Shown in pieces: positions 16,801 to 25,118 of a stretch of 64,000 nt of DNA. The translations under genes and the position numbers were made by a program. Below the pieces are notes generated by a model. That model saw nothing but the letters and a program-made list of their open reading frames with translations. It had not been told where the DNA came from and did not search any database. Each line of letters starts with the position of its first letter. The stretch's first letter is position 1. The stretch is taken from assembly GCF_900182915.1 (NCBI RefSeq), contig NZ_FXUG01000006.1, forward strand, positions 248,001 to 312,000. Reading direction: 5' to 3'. Source of the DNA: Neorhodopirellula lusitana. GTDB lineage: Bacteria; Planctomycetota; Planctomycetia; Pirellulales; Pirellulaceae.

Positions 16801-19679
16801 GGCAATCCCTCGCCGATTGAAAATTGAACCTTCCCGTTCTTGTCAGCAAATTGTTCGAGGTGATGGTCACCTGGTTGAATCGAGAGCTTCTCGCATCGCA
16901 GCGACTTGGATTGGGAATCGACCAGCCACAATGAACAGATGTCGGCACGAAGCGACGTGCGAATTGAATCCAAGATGTCCTGCACCACGTCGGAAAACGA
17001 TTCCGCAGCCGTCAAGATTTCCGCAACACTGTGCTCAGTGGCCTGTCTAAGGGCTGCTAGTTTTTGAGTGGTAACATCAACGAAAGTGATGATCACGCCA
17101 TCATGTTTTTCACCACGCAAAAACGGGAGCACGCGACGCAGGTACCAACGTCCGTCATGTCGCTGGATTTCGTCCTCTCGCGGAAGTATTGGATTCGAGG
17201 TGCGTTCCTTGCCAGCCTTAGCGGTGGGCTGCGAGGCACCACCGTTGATGTCGGTCATTTCCAACATGTTGTGCGTGATGTGGCGTAGCGGACGACCAAT
17301 GTCGGTGGGAATCAGGTTGTAGATATCGCTTGCCGAAGGCGAGAACCATTGCACAAGCCCAGCCTCGTCCAAGAAGACAGTTGCAATTTGGGTGCTGCGT
17401 AGCAGGTTTTCCATGGTTGCATGGGCCCGGCCGACTTCATCTACGCTTGCCCGAGTCTCTTCTTTGGAAGTTGCCAGTTCCTCATTGGCCGATTGCAATT
17501 CCTCGTTCATCGACAGGAGTTCTTCGTTGGACGATTTCAGTTCTTCGTTGGCTGCCTCCATGTCTTGCATTGTGCGTTCGAGGTCATCACGCGTGGTTTG
17601 CAGTTCGGTTTCCATTTGCGTGATAATCGAGTCGGCATCATCCCGTTCAGGAACTTCCGGCGAGCCCGCGGCGGTACGGTCGATGGACAAGCCGACATCG
17701 TGGAAGACCACCATGAACAGTTGCTCGTCTTCGCCAAGTTGAGGCATTGGCTGCACTGTGACCATGACTTCTTGGGTCTTGTCGCCATCGCGAATCGACA
17801 TGTTTTCATGTTGGACTTTGCGAAGCGTTTTGGTGGCTTCGTTGATCGCCGCACGCAATCCAATACGCAACCCTTTGGCTGCCATCTTGATGATGTTGTT
17901 GTGAAAGTCGCCACCACCAACGGACAGGTATTTGTTCATGTCCGCGTCGGAATTGAGCACTTGCCCGTCCGCATCGATCACGCAAGACTTCGGTGCGAAC
18001 TCGTCCAACAAGATCCGCTGCCGCATGGACGTGAGATCCGTGTGGGGGTCGTGCTGCAGGGGATCGGTTGATGTCGCTGGCACGATTAAAGTCCTTTGGG
18101 AAGGTCTCGCGGGCGTGCCGATGGCGGTGCCTTTCCGCTGGGAAATCCGATGTTGGGCGTCGTGTGGCCGGAATAGTTCACCGTGGGTTGTGATCGTTTC
18201 ACTGGGGCCCAAGAAGAGGTATCCCGATGGACGAAGAGCATAGTGAAACAGCGGAATTAGCTTGTTTTGTAAATGGGAGCCCAAGTAGATCAGCAGATTC
18301 CGGCAACAGATCAGATCCTGTCTCGAGAATGGGGGATCACTAATCAGGTTGTGCGACGAAAACAGAATCAGCTCACGAATCTCTTTGGTCGCGTGATATC
18401 GTTTTCCTCGTTTAACGAAGAATCGCTTGAGTCGTTCGGGGGAAACGTGTTCTTCAATTCCGATGGGATAAACGCCGGCCCGTCCGACATCCAACGCTCG
18501 TTCGTCAATGTCGGTAGCGAATATCTGGACTTCAGGCGATACGTTCAGGCGTTCCATCGTCTCGCGACAAAGGATTGCCAGCGTGTAGGGTTCGGACCCA
18601 TTGGCGCACCCGGCTACCCAAATTCGGACAGTGTCGTCCTTGGAACGACCTGCGAAGATCTTGGTGAGAACAGAGTCACTTAGCGACTCGAAAGCGTCCG
18701 GATCACGAAAGAAATGGGTCACCCCAATCAGCAGTTCTCGAAAGAGCGAATGGGCTTCGTCTTCATGGTTTTCTAGGTGTGAAACGTAGCCGCTTGCATC
18801 ACTGATTTGCAGCACCTGCATTCGCCGCTGGATGCGTCGACACAGCGTCGTGATCTTGTAGTGTTGGAAGTTGTGCTCGGTTACCTTGAACAGCGTTTCG
18901 GTGATCGCTGGAATCGCTTCGATGATTTCGTGTCTTGTTTCTTTTAAACTGCGTTCGTCGCCCACGTCGGCGAGGTGTGCGGCGTATCGTAATAGTTCCA
19001 CACCGATATTGGCTGGCGTGAGCACATGATCGGCAACACCGGTTGTCGCTGCACTTCGTGGCATGCTGTCGTGTTTTGCCGATGTCGGTTCTTGCGCAAA
19101 GGTCAGGCCGCCGCGATCACTGATCGCTTTCAATCCGAGTGTCCCGTCACTGCCGCCACCCGAAAGGATCACGCCGATACCACGGTCGGATTGGTCTTCG
19201 GCGATTGAATGAAAAAAGTGGTCAATCGCCAACCATTGTCGATGAACGTCTGTTGGCTCGGCCATTGTTTTTCGAGCCGATTTTTCGTCGGCCTTCGCGA
19301 CACGTACAAAGCCATTCTTCAATTCAAGAGTCGCTTGAGGAGGGCATAAATAGACCGTGTTTGCCTTCAACTTCTTGCGATTGTTGATCTCAACCACGTC
19401 CATTGAAGTGGTTGATTGCAGCAGGCCTATCAGCAATGACTTCGAGCTGGAGTCCATGTGTTGAATAAACACGACGGCAAGACCCGGTGAATCGCCCAAG
19501 GCAACAAGCAACTCCTTGAAAGCGTCCAGGCCACCCGCCGACGCACCCACCCCCACAATCAAGGGACCGGACGTCGCGTTCGATGAAGGTTCCGGCAATG
19601 TTGGTTCCGGCACTTTATTCAAACGACTAGTCTCCAGTTGGTTTTTTGTATCGGGTGATGCTGCTATTTGGGAACGCAA
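13812..19679 (-). CDS. Giant CheB-CheR-PAS-GAF hybrid histidine kinase with C-terminal receiver
   Basis: A 1955-residue signalling fusion. CheB methylesterase domain, about residues 38-225, with catalytic triad Ser47 (GASAGG), His74 (FIQHMD) and Asp178 (GGGSDG). CheR methyltransferase, about 250-500 (HFFRDPDAFE, AdoMet loop AGCANGSEPYT near 360, NLLIYL). PAS at about 560-650; an extended coiled coil at about 686-755 (ELKSSNEELLSMNEELQSANEE); PAS at about 765; GAF at about 905-1050; PAS domains at about 1060, 1190, 1317 and 1443; HisKA with His1580 (MSHEIRTP); HATPase to about 1820 (NLVGNAIKFT, GGTGLGLAI); receiver with Asp1889 (LLDMQMP). No membrane segment is seen, so it is cytoplasmic. CheB/CheR heads joined to kinases exist, but both domains here keep catalytic residues. 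The convergent lone receiver and nearby HPt protein are candidate relay partners. Confidence 0.95.
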   Translation of the reverse strand: MRSQIAASPDTKNQLETSRLNKVPEPTLPEPSSNATSGPLIVGVGASAGGLDAFKELLVALGDSPGLAVVFIQHMDSSSKSLLIGLLQSTTSMDVVEINNRKKLKANTVYLCPPQATLELKNGFVRVAKADEKSARKTMAEPTDVHRQWLAIDHFFHSIAEDQSDRGIGVILSGGGSDGTLGLKAISDRGGLTFAQEPTSAKHDSMPRSAATTGVADHVLTPANIGVELLRYAAHLADVGDERSLKETRHEIIEAIPAITETLFKVTEHNFQHYKITTLCRRIQRRMQVLQISDASGYVSHLENHEDEAHSLFRELLIGVTHFFRDPDAFESLSDSVLTKIFAGRSKDDTVRIWVAGCANGSEPYTLAILCRETMERLNVSPEVQIFATDIDERALDVGRAGVYPIGIEEHVSPERLKRFFVKRGKRYHATKEIRELILFSSHNLISDPPFSRQDLICCRNLLIYLGSHLQNKLIPLFHYALRPSGYLFLGPSETITTHGELFRPHDAQHRISQRKGTAIGTPARPSQRTLIVPATSTDPLQHDPHTDLTSMRQRILLDEFAPKSCVIDADGQVLNSDADMNKYLSVGGGDFHNNIIKMAAKGLRIGLRAAINEATKTLRKVQHENMSIRDGDKTQEVMVTVQPMPQLGEDEQLFMVVFHDVGLSIDRTAAGSPEVPERDDADSIITQMETELQTTRDDLERTMQDMEAANEELKSSNEELLSMNEELQSANEELATSKEETRASVDEVGRAHATMENLLRSTQIATVFLDEAGLVQWFSPSASDIYNLIPTDIGRPLRHITHNMLEMTDINGGASQPTAKAGKERTSNPILPREDEIQRHDGRWYLRRVLPFLRGEKHDGVIITFVDVTTQKLAALRQATEHSVAEILTAAESFSDVVQDILDSIRTSLRADICSLWLVDSQSKSLRCEKLSIQPGDHHLEQFADKNGKVQFSIGEGLPGRVWKSRKPQWIVDVASDPTFKRAEASEIGLHTSMAMPIIVSDQCYGVIELFTYAQIESDRAILGMLRSVGLQIGQFINRRRLDEELRDQESRKSAIMKASLDAIITMDTEGRVVDFNPAAERTFGYSSVEVIGRPMAEILVPTEDREAHANGLHRYLQTGESTVIGQRTELTALRADGSKFPIEIAINAATTRRGEPFFTAYLRDITAQKQFVDSIQDREAQLRRVIDNTLGFIGVLEPDGTLLEANSPALKAGGLTRDDVVGRKFWDLYWWNYSPEVMDEVKRLVAKVASGEAIRKDMTYRISGDDRRPLDFMMNPIFDADGKVTYLIPSGLDICDRKRTERELADSKVRFDLALEYGEIAVWSWDMNANDVIVDDNLRRLFGFEQNADVHLFDLLQRIDEADRNRVEAAIEHSIANAEVFDEEYRVNQSPGVTRWMRGRGRTRQTNEGKVADFFGVISDITARKHSERAIKDYANRLKMALKAGGLAAWQWSPGQSFWTSEVYDLLGISSDRIAGPELIFEVIHPDDLSRFQQWWQDAVGGTKPCECEFRIIRQSEVRWIVGVGEVIRNDAGKVVRMSGLYWDSTSEHLQADALRESEQRALRANKSKSEFLANMSHEIRTPMTAILGYADLLSEYVQDDEGRQHLSTIRRNGDFLLDIINDILDLSKIEAGKLEFVPEHFSPQSVIEDVRSIMEVRASENGLSLDVEYETDLPLEVESDAKRLKQILINLVGNAIKFTKEGGVRITIAYDRHGNRSSDQPQPQPLLRFRVIDTGIGITAEQQEKLFQPFSQADGTVTRDFGGTGLGLAISRRLAKMLGGDISIQSESGVGSTFEVTIAAGDVEDSPSTPLASSEAPVAPTQQVDSVELNCHILIVDDSRDIRFLSKRILSGAGAEVTEAEDGQEAIEIVEQAMTSSRVFDMVLLDMQMPKLDGYQTATQLRQLGFAGPIIALTADAMHGDMNRCIESGCNDYLSKPIDAGLLLSVASKLTT

Positions 19680-19795
19680 TCTCGAACTCGCATTCTAACT
19701 CGTTGTCGCTGGGGCTCGTAGTGGTTTCCCACTCTGCGCCGCCTTTGCAATGCACGTCCAAAACGCGGATCCATGGCTAGGGATTCAGGTGGCTG

Positions 19796-20812
19796 TCAGC
19801 CAGTGTCGAGTGATCGGCGACGTAGCGAATGGATGTAACTCAGCTTCTCCATCACGGCCGGCGGCAGTCGTTCCGGAAGCAGTGGTTGCAAACCCAGGTC
19901 GCTGTTGAACTCACTGACCGCCACGACGATGTTCAGGACGCTGGCGACAAGCGAGTCACAATCCGAACTGGGGGATAAGTCCAACTTCGCCATAGACTGG
20001 TCGTTCGCTGTTTCTGCGATCGCCATGATGTCCAAGTACGCGTTGCAAGTTTCCGCGAAGTCTTCCCAAGGGTGCATTGTCGCATAGCAACTGACGTGTT
20101 GGTCCGCCCACTTCGCCGCCGCACCCTGGGCGTAATAACGCTTCATCGCCTCGCCATAGTCGGTCGCATCTGGATCACCGAATAGCTTTTTGTAGTCCGA
20201 CAAGGCCACACGACTGGCCAGCGACCAATCAATGTAGTGCCCCAGTTCATGACGCATGTGCCCGATCAAAGTACGGTGCGGTTCGCCCAGTTGAACTCTG
20301 AGTTGTTCGCGGTGGACGCTGTCGGCTTCCTTTGTATTGATCGTAATCTGGCCGGACTCGTGGCCCGTGAAGGTCGTTTGATGCTCTCCCTGATCGTTGG
20401 TTGTGTCGTCGAGGAACCGAAACGTCAGCGGATGTGTTTCTTGCAAGTTGCCGACAAACGGTGGCAGTTCCAAGCTTTCCAGTTGCATGAGTAGTCGCCG
20501 CTTTGCCAGTTCCAGTGCGGCCCAGCGGGACGAATTTTCGGGCACTCCCAGGTCAGGGATCGTCGTTGTGAAACCACACCACTGGCAATACGTGGCGTCG
20601 TCGGAAATATAGGAATTGCATCCTGAACGTTCGCGATTGCCACAGGGCTGCATTGACGCGCCGCAGTCATCGCATTGATACGCCGAGTCGACGGCTCGGA
20701 AGCTGGTTAGGGTTTTGCAAGCGTCGCAGCGTCCGAGCGTTGCCTGGCAATTCAAACAAACCGAGTTCGCGAAAAAGATGCGGTTGCCACATCGGCATTG
20801 TCCAGTTTTCAT
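19796..20812 (-). CDS. Zinc-ribbon putative zinc-dependent metallopeptidase (PF15887-like)
   Basis: A 338-residue soluble protein. Residues 1-80 hold several Cys pairs forming zinc ribbons (CRCG, CLNC, CDAC, CDDC, CQWC). The rest matches the putative zinc-binding peptidase family: a catalytic HELGHYID (HExxH) near residue 190 and a downstream HPWEDFAET that supplies the third ligand. Substrate unknown. Its ATG overlaps the stop of the membrane-protein gene upstream (ATGA) with GAGGAAG before it, so the three genes EcsC-like, membrane protein and this peptidase form one coupled operon. No signal peptide is present, so the peptidase acts in the cytoplasm. Confidence 0.87.
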   Translation of the reverse strand: MKTGQCRCGNRIFFANSVCLNCQATLGRCDACKTLTSFRAVDSAYQCDDCGASMQPCGNRERSGCNSYISDDATYCQWCGFTTTIPDLGVPENSSRWAALELAKRRLLMQLESLELPPFVGNLQETHPLTFRFLDDTTNDQGEHQTTFTGHESGQITINTKEADSVHREQLRVQLGEPHRTLIGHMRHELGHYIDWSLASRVALSDYKKLFGDPDATDYGEAMKRYYAQGAAAKWADQHVSCYATMHPWEDFAETCNAYLDIMAIAETANDQSMAKLDLSPSSDCDSLVASVLNIVVAVSEFNSDLGLQPLLPERLPPAVMEKLSYIHSLRRRSLDTG

Positions 20813-21540
20813 CTTCCTCTCTTCTCTCGCTTAAGCACCAATTCGCTTGAATACGCGAGGACATCGACTGCAATATCCGCAATCACCGTGCGTCCCTTCG
20901 CCAGCCAAGCCGCAGCGAACGACCAGACCGCAATCCACTCCATCCAAAAAAGAAACTTGAACTCATTGAACGTCTGCTTCCAGTCGGGCGAAAGCCAAAA
21001 GAGATAGGTTCCCATCGCCAGCATGGATACCAAAATCACCAAGCCGGATGAGCGATAGATGACGGCACGCTCAAATAGATGAGGCTCTTCTTCTCGCTTG
21101 GAATCACGCGGGAAGTGATAGAGCGAGTAAAACGCGAGAGTTAGGAAGAAGACGCCACCGCTGAATGTGTGCAAGTAACCGGTCATGGATTTCTGCACGA
21201 GCGGGTCGCTATTGAAATCCAGGGGGAACAGCGCGATTCCGAGCGCTGAGGCGCACCCGAGGTTGGCGGTCCAGTTTTCGACAGAGTCATAGCCACGATA
21301 ACAAAGCAAAAACACTCCGATGGCACAGAGTGTGCCCACAAAAATGTCACGCAGCGGTGTGTGGTAGTAGCTGCTCATGTTCTCTTGGATTCCAATTCCA
21401 AAGAGCAACCCGATGGGACCCAGTACGATCGGTAGCAACAGACCACTAACGCCGATTGCACGTCGGATCCCAAGGTACGACAAGACCAGCGTGTTGGGCC
21501 GATCGGGTAGCCGATGACGAGCGTGACGCGACTCGTTCAA
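20809..21540 (-). CDS. Multi-pass membrane protein of unknown function
   Basis: A 243-residue protein with about six hydrophobic segments (about residues 24-48, 66-84, 92-108, 120-140, 166-184 and 196-214) and a basic C-terminus. I cannot assign a family with confidence; it resembles small uncharacterised membrane proteins of the DUF998 type. It starts at TTG 21540, overlapping the stop of the EcsC-like gene (TTGA), and ends in a 4-nt overlap with the zinc-peptidase gene. The double overlap says the three products are made together, probably as a functional unit at the membrane. Confidence 0.72.
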   Translation of the reverse strand: MNESRHARHRLPDRPNTLVLSYLGIRRAIGVSGLLLPIVLGPIGLLFGIGIQENMSSYYHTPLRDIFVGTLCAIGVFLLCYRGYDSVENWTANLGCASALGIALFPLDFNSDPLVQKSMTGYLHTFSGGVFFLTLAFYSLYHFPRDSKREEEPHLFERAVIYRSSGLVILVSMLAMGTYLFWLSPDWKQTFNEFKFLFWMEWIAVWSFAAAWLAKGRTVIADIAVDVLAYSSELVLKREKRGR

Positions 21541-22424
21541 GATTGGAATCCGTTGTACGTTTCTTCCACGATGGCTTTGCCGTGAGCACGTTCCAGTCGC
21601 CGGATTGTGAAGTGAGCGCGAGCCAAGTCTTGGTAGTGGTCGATGAAGTAGCTGTTGATCAACGCGCCGCCGAAGGCACCGATCACGGGGATCGCCTGGG
21701 CGGCCAGTTTCTCGCTAACGACCAAGCCAAACCGTTCGCCGATCTTGGCGACGAGTTTGACCAGTGGGGGCGCGGTCGTGTTGGACATCCCATTTTTCAG
21801 GACGTACTGCGAAGCGTCGCGGATTTGTTTCGCCATTGCCGCTCGCACGGCAAAGTAGCCGAATTCGGTGTCATCTTCGACTCCGGATTGGTTGCCGGAA
21901 TCCAACGCGAAGACTTCCAGGCACGCAAGCCTCGCTTCCACTTCGCTCAGGTCCTCGCCTTCGCTGCGAGCGATATCCGCGACGCTGCGAAGGATCAGCA
22001 CCGTTGAGACAGGTAGCTCGGCCGCGATGGTGGCACCACCCAGAGCACCACCTGCTGCGCCGGACAAACCGGCCAACAACTTGTGGGTTAGTAACCGAGG
22101 TTTGCCTGATTTGACCGAGTCATCGCCTAATGTTCGCAGGGCAACATCCAGTGCGACCGTCAACGACTTTTCGATCGCCGCGTATACGGCATTTTCAGCA
22201 ACGTCGGGCAGCAACCTCAACGAAGCCGTCACGGGGGCCCCCACAAGTTCGGTCAGTCGATCAGCGATCCCGTGGTGTTCCAGAGTTTGCTTGGCTTCCC
22301 GCAGTTCGTCGACGGAGGCGGGAGATAACTTGCTGTCGGGGGCGTTCTCGTTCGATGAATGGTGATCGGGTGAGTCGGCGTAGTTCACTTCCATGGTGTC
22401 TTTGTCCAGCCAATGCTGCTTCAC
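21537..22424 (-). CDS. EcsC family protein
   Basis: A 295-residue protein with the EcsC-family core from about residue 90 to 280: a Gly/Ala-rich amphipathic stretch (LLAGLSGAAGGALGGATIAAELPVSTVLILRSVADIA), then a conserved SEGEDLSEVEARLACLEVFAL and a second GAFGGALINSYFIDHYQ near the C-terminus. EcsC proteins are found from Bacillus to planctomycetes and have been linked to lipid or membrane processes, but no activity is agreed. The GTG start at 22424 is the longest reading; an in-frame ATG at 22394 is equally possible. It is the first gene of the three-gene coupled operon ending at 19796. Confidence 0.85.
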   Translation of the reverse strand: MKQHWLDKDTMEVNYADSPDHHSSNENAPDSKLSPASVDELREAKQTLEHHGIADRLTELVGAPVTASLRLLPDVAENAVYAAIEKSLTVALDVALRTLGDDSVKSGKPRLLTHKLLAGLSGAAGGALGGATIAAELPVSTVLILRSVADIARSEGEDLSEVEARLACLEVFALDSGNQSGVEDDTEFGYFAVRAAMAKQIRDASQYVLKNGMSNTTAPPLVKLVAKIGERFGLVVSEKLAAQAIPVIGAFGGALINSYFIDHYQDLARAHFTIRRLERAHGKAIVEETYNGFQS

Positions 22425-22546
22425 AGCAAAATAGTAGAAAGTCCGCTGGGCTCGGTTGCGGCGATAACTCGCAGCCCCGTCGATGTTCCAGCGGTGGTAG
22501 GAGCTGCCATTGCGATTCGAAACCGCTTTGGTCGGTGAGCGGCAGC

Positions 22547-22891
22547 CTAGTTTTTCAGCGCCGCGATTTCACGCAACAGTTCGTGAATGGGAACGCGGCA
22601 AGCTTGGAACGATTCCGACGCTTGACGAGAATTACCGCCACGTGCCGCATGTACTACCTCTTCCAGCTCGGCGACGGGTGAGTCCGTTTCGAAGGTGCTC
22701 AGCATGCCTTTCAGTTTGTGGGCACTGGCGGCGGCCTCCTCCATTTCGGTTTGCTCCAGCTGTTGCTCGAGTCGCACGATCACCTCGGGGGCATCGTCAG
22801 TCACCATGGTTGCCATCGCGATCAGCAAATCTTCGTCACCCGCCAGTCTCGCCAGCGCTACCGAGAACCGCTGGACCATTTCGTCTGTCAC
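22547..22891 (-). CDS. HPt (histidine phosphotransfer) domain protein
   Basis: A 114-residue single-domain protein with the HPt signature AHKLKGML; the phosphorylatable residue is His58. It begins at GTG 22891 with GGGAGA placed 5 nt upstream. HPt proteins pass phosphoryl groups from hybrid-kinase receivers to response regulators. It lies 51 nt after the NtrC-type regulator on the same strand and is likely co-transcribed with it. Together with the receiver-ended hybrid kinase at 13812-19679 it could complete a His-Asp-His-Asp relay, though the genes between belong to another operon. Confidence 0.9.
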   Translation of the reverse strand: MTDEMVQRFSVALARLAGDEDLLIAMATMVTDDAPEVIVRLEQQLEQTEMEEAAASAHKLKGMLSTFETDSPVAELEEVVHAARGGNSRQASESFQACRVPIHELLREIAALKN

Positions 22892-22942
22892 AATAATCTC
22901 CCTGTTGATATTAGATGGCGGCTAGAATGCTTCGTTACGAAA

Positions 22943-24394
22943 TCATCCTTTGATCGCAACGTCACTTTCAAGAACAATGTTATAAGTATTAATACGGTCT
23001 CGCAGCTTCCCTCGTGTGATTCCCAGAAGTTCCGCTGCTTGGCTCTGGTTGCCACTGGTTTCTTGTAGCACACGAAGCAAAACCAATCGCTCCATGTACT
23101 CAACCGATTCGGCATAGATATTCGTGGAGCGTTCGTTTAGCAATCGCTCTACCAATGTTGCCAAGCCGTCAATACGTGTGTCCGATCGGTCGTTATGTAA
23201 ACCGCTGGCACCGCTGCCGGATGCAGCTTGAATGTTACGAGGTAGCACGTCGGGGCCGACAACGGGTAGCGATGAATCGAGCACGCAGCGGCGGATAACC
23301 GCACGCAGTTGCCGCACGTTGCCTGGCCAATCGTACGCCGTTAGTAACGCTACCGTTTGTGGAGCGAGCCCCTCGAGATTGGGCTTGTTCAGTTCGCGTT
23401 TTGCTTGAGTCAAGAAGTGTTGGATCAATAGTTTGACGTCACCATCGCGGTCGCTAAGCGGCGGCAATTCAATCGTCACTCCATTGAGACGATATAGCAA
23501 ATCCTCGCGATATTCACCGTCTTCGACCATCTTTTCAAGCGGTTGGTTGGTCGCCGCCAGGATCCGTACATCGGTCTTCAGTTCATTGTTCCCGCCGACG
23601 CGTTCAAAACGTTGTTCTTGTAAAACACGCAACACTTTAGCCTGAACGGTCAGCGCCATGTCGCCGATTTCGTCCAGGAACAAGGTCCCGCCGTTGCATT
23701 GTTCGAACTTTCCGATTCGACGTGATTCCGCACCGGTGAACGCTCCTTTTTCGTGACCAAACAATTCGCTTTCCAGCAAGTTGTCAGGAAGGGCGGCGCA
23801 GTTAACGGCCAAGAAAGGTCCGTCGGATCGGCGACTGTATTGATAGAGAGCTCTTGCCACCAGTTCCTTTCCTGTCCCGCTTTCGCCGCGAATTAAGACG
23901 GGCATGTCTTGTTTGCTGACGCGGCCGATCGCCTTGAAGACTTCCAGCATCGACTTACTGCGTCCGATGAACAACTCGCTGGAATCATCCGGCGACTCTT
24001 CGTCGGCGGAGATCGCGACCGGAACGCTGCTTAGCTGTCGTTGCTCGATCGCCTTTTCGACAAGGTCACGTAACGGATCAACGGATAGCGGTTTTGCTAA
24101 ATAGTCGAACGCACCGAGTTGCATCGCTTCGATCGCCGTGTGGCTGGCGGCTTCGACCGTCATGAAGATGACCGGTAAGCGATGGTCGTGCTCGCGGATT
24201 TCGCAGTAGACGGCCAGCCCGCTTCGGTCAGGTAGTTGGATGTCCAATAGAACGGTGTCGAACGATCCTGTACGGATCAATTCCAAACCGGCTTCCGCGT
24301 TTTCAGCCGTGACGACATCCGCTACCGTCGAAAGCGCTTTCTCGGCAAGCAGAAGGATCGTTCGGTCGTCGTCGATGACAAGAACTTTGGGCAT
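22943..24394 (-). CDS. NtrC-type sigma-54-dependent response regulator
   Basis: From ATG 24394 the protein has 483 residues: receiver at about 1-115 (VLVIDDDRT, LLDIQLPDRSG phosphoacceptor Asp, MTVEAA, AKPL), AAA+ domain at about 140-375 (Walker A GESGTGKE, sigma-54 contact loop GAFTGA, Walker B LFLDEIGD) and a Fis-type helix-turn-helix at the C-terminus (QSQAAELLGITRGKLRDRI). An in-frame ATG at 24661 would add 89 low-complexity Pro/Thr/Asn-rich residues, unlike this family. Phosphorylation should switch on the ATPase that opens sigma-54 promoters. The divergent histidine kinase at 25119 is the obvious sensor. Confidence 0.93.
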   Translation of the reverse strand: MPKVLVIDDDRTILLLAEKALSTVADVVTAENAEAGLELIRTGSFDTVLLDIQLPDRSGLAVYCEIREHDHRLPVIFMTVEAASHTAIEAMQLGAFDYLAKPLSVDPLRDLVEKAIEQRQLSSVPVAISADEESPDDSSELFIGRSKSMLEVFKAIGRVSKQDMPVLIRGESGTGKELVARALYQYSRRSDGPFLAVNCAALPDNLLESELFGHEKGAFTGAESRRIGKFEQCNGGTLFLDEIGDMALTVQAKVLRVLQEQRFERVGGNNELKTDVRILAATNQPLEKMVEDGEYREDLLYRLNGVTIELPPLSDRDGDVKLLIQHFLTQAKRELNKPNLEGLAPQTVALLTAYDWPGNVRQLRAVIRRCVLDSSLPVVGPDVLPRNIQAASGSGASGLHNDRSDTRIDGLATLVERLLNERSTNIYAESVEYMERLVLLRVLQETSGNQSQAAELLGITRGKLRDRINTYNIVLESDVAIKG

Positions 24395-25118
24395 GAAAGG
24401 CTTTCGACAGCGTTCGGAGTCAGGGGTGGCGGTCGGAGTGGTGTCGGAGGTGTCGTTTGGACAAGGGTGTTGTGGCGATGCGTGAATTACAGAACCTGTC
24501 GACGCGTCGACTTCGCACTCATTCGTCGCCTGAGCATTCGTTGGCTGGGCATTCGTTGCACAGGAATTTTTCGCACGTGAATTCATCGGACCGGCACCTG
24601 TCGCACTGGGACTCGCTTGAATAGTGGATGTTGGATTAGCGGGCGATTGGGTGACAGGCATTGCGATCGAGATTCAAGATGGATCACGGCGGGGTCAACT
24701 TTCGCCGAACTTGGCTTGGATGATGAGAGTGAACCGAGGGCCAATGCAGGTTCCGTGCCGTCTAGCTGTCGTCGGCGAATTGCGACACGATTTCGGACGC
24801 TGTTTGATCTGAAACCATGTTGTTGGGCGGCGGTCTGATCGGTTTTCGTTCACGCCGGTTGATTCGCGACCAAGAGAAGCGAGACGGTTGCCCACCAGCC
24901 GGGAAGGAGGGCGTCCGGTCGTATACCGCTGCGTAGGGAGTGCGGCTTTCGGTGGCTTTTAATAGCGAACGATTGCATGTTGTTGCCTTGTTAAAATAGG
25001 ATCAGGCGTTCACGGCGATCCGTCTTCGTTGGCTTTCCCTGCGCCAACTGAGTTTTCTAGCCGACTGCACCCACTACCAGATCCCTCGATCCAATTCCCT
25101 ACCAACTGAAGTGCGTCC
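24395..25118. other. Divergent regulatory region of the NtrC regulator and histidine kinase
   Basis: About 720 nt between the two divergent two-component genes, 267 nt of which is an open extension in frame with the regulator (to ATG 24661). No clear sigma-54 site (TGGCAC-N5-TTGC) or sigma-70 pair was found by eye. Confidence 0.4.

Noticed and set aside
17421..18071. Open frame of 216 codons opposite the hybrid kinase
   Set aside because: Antisense shadow of the coiled-coil and PAS coding region.
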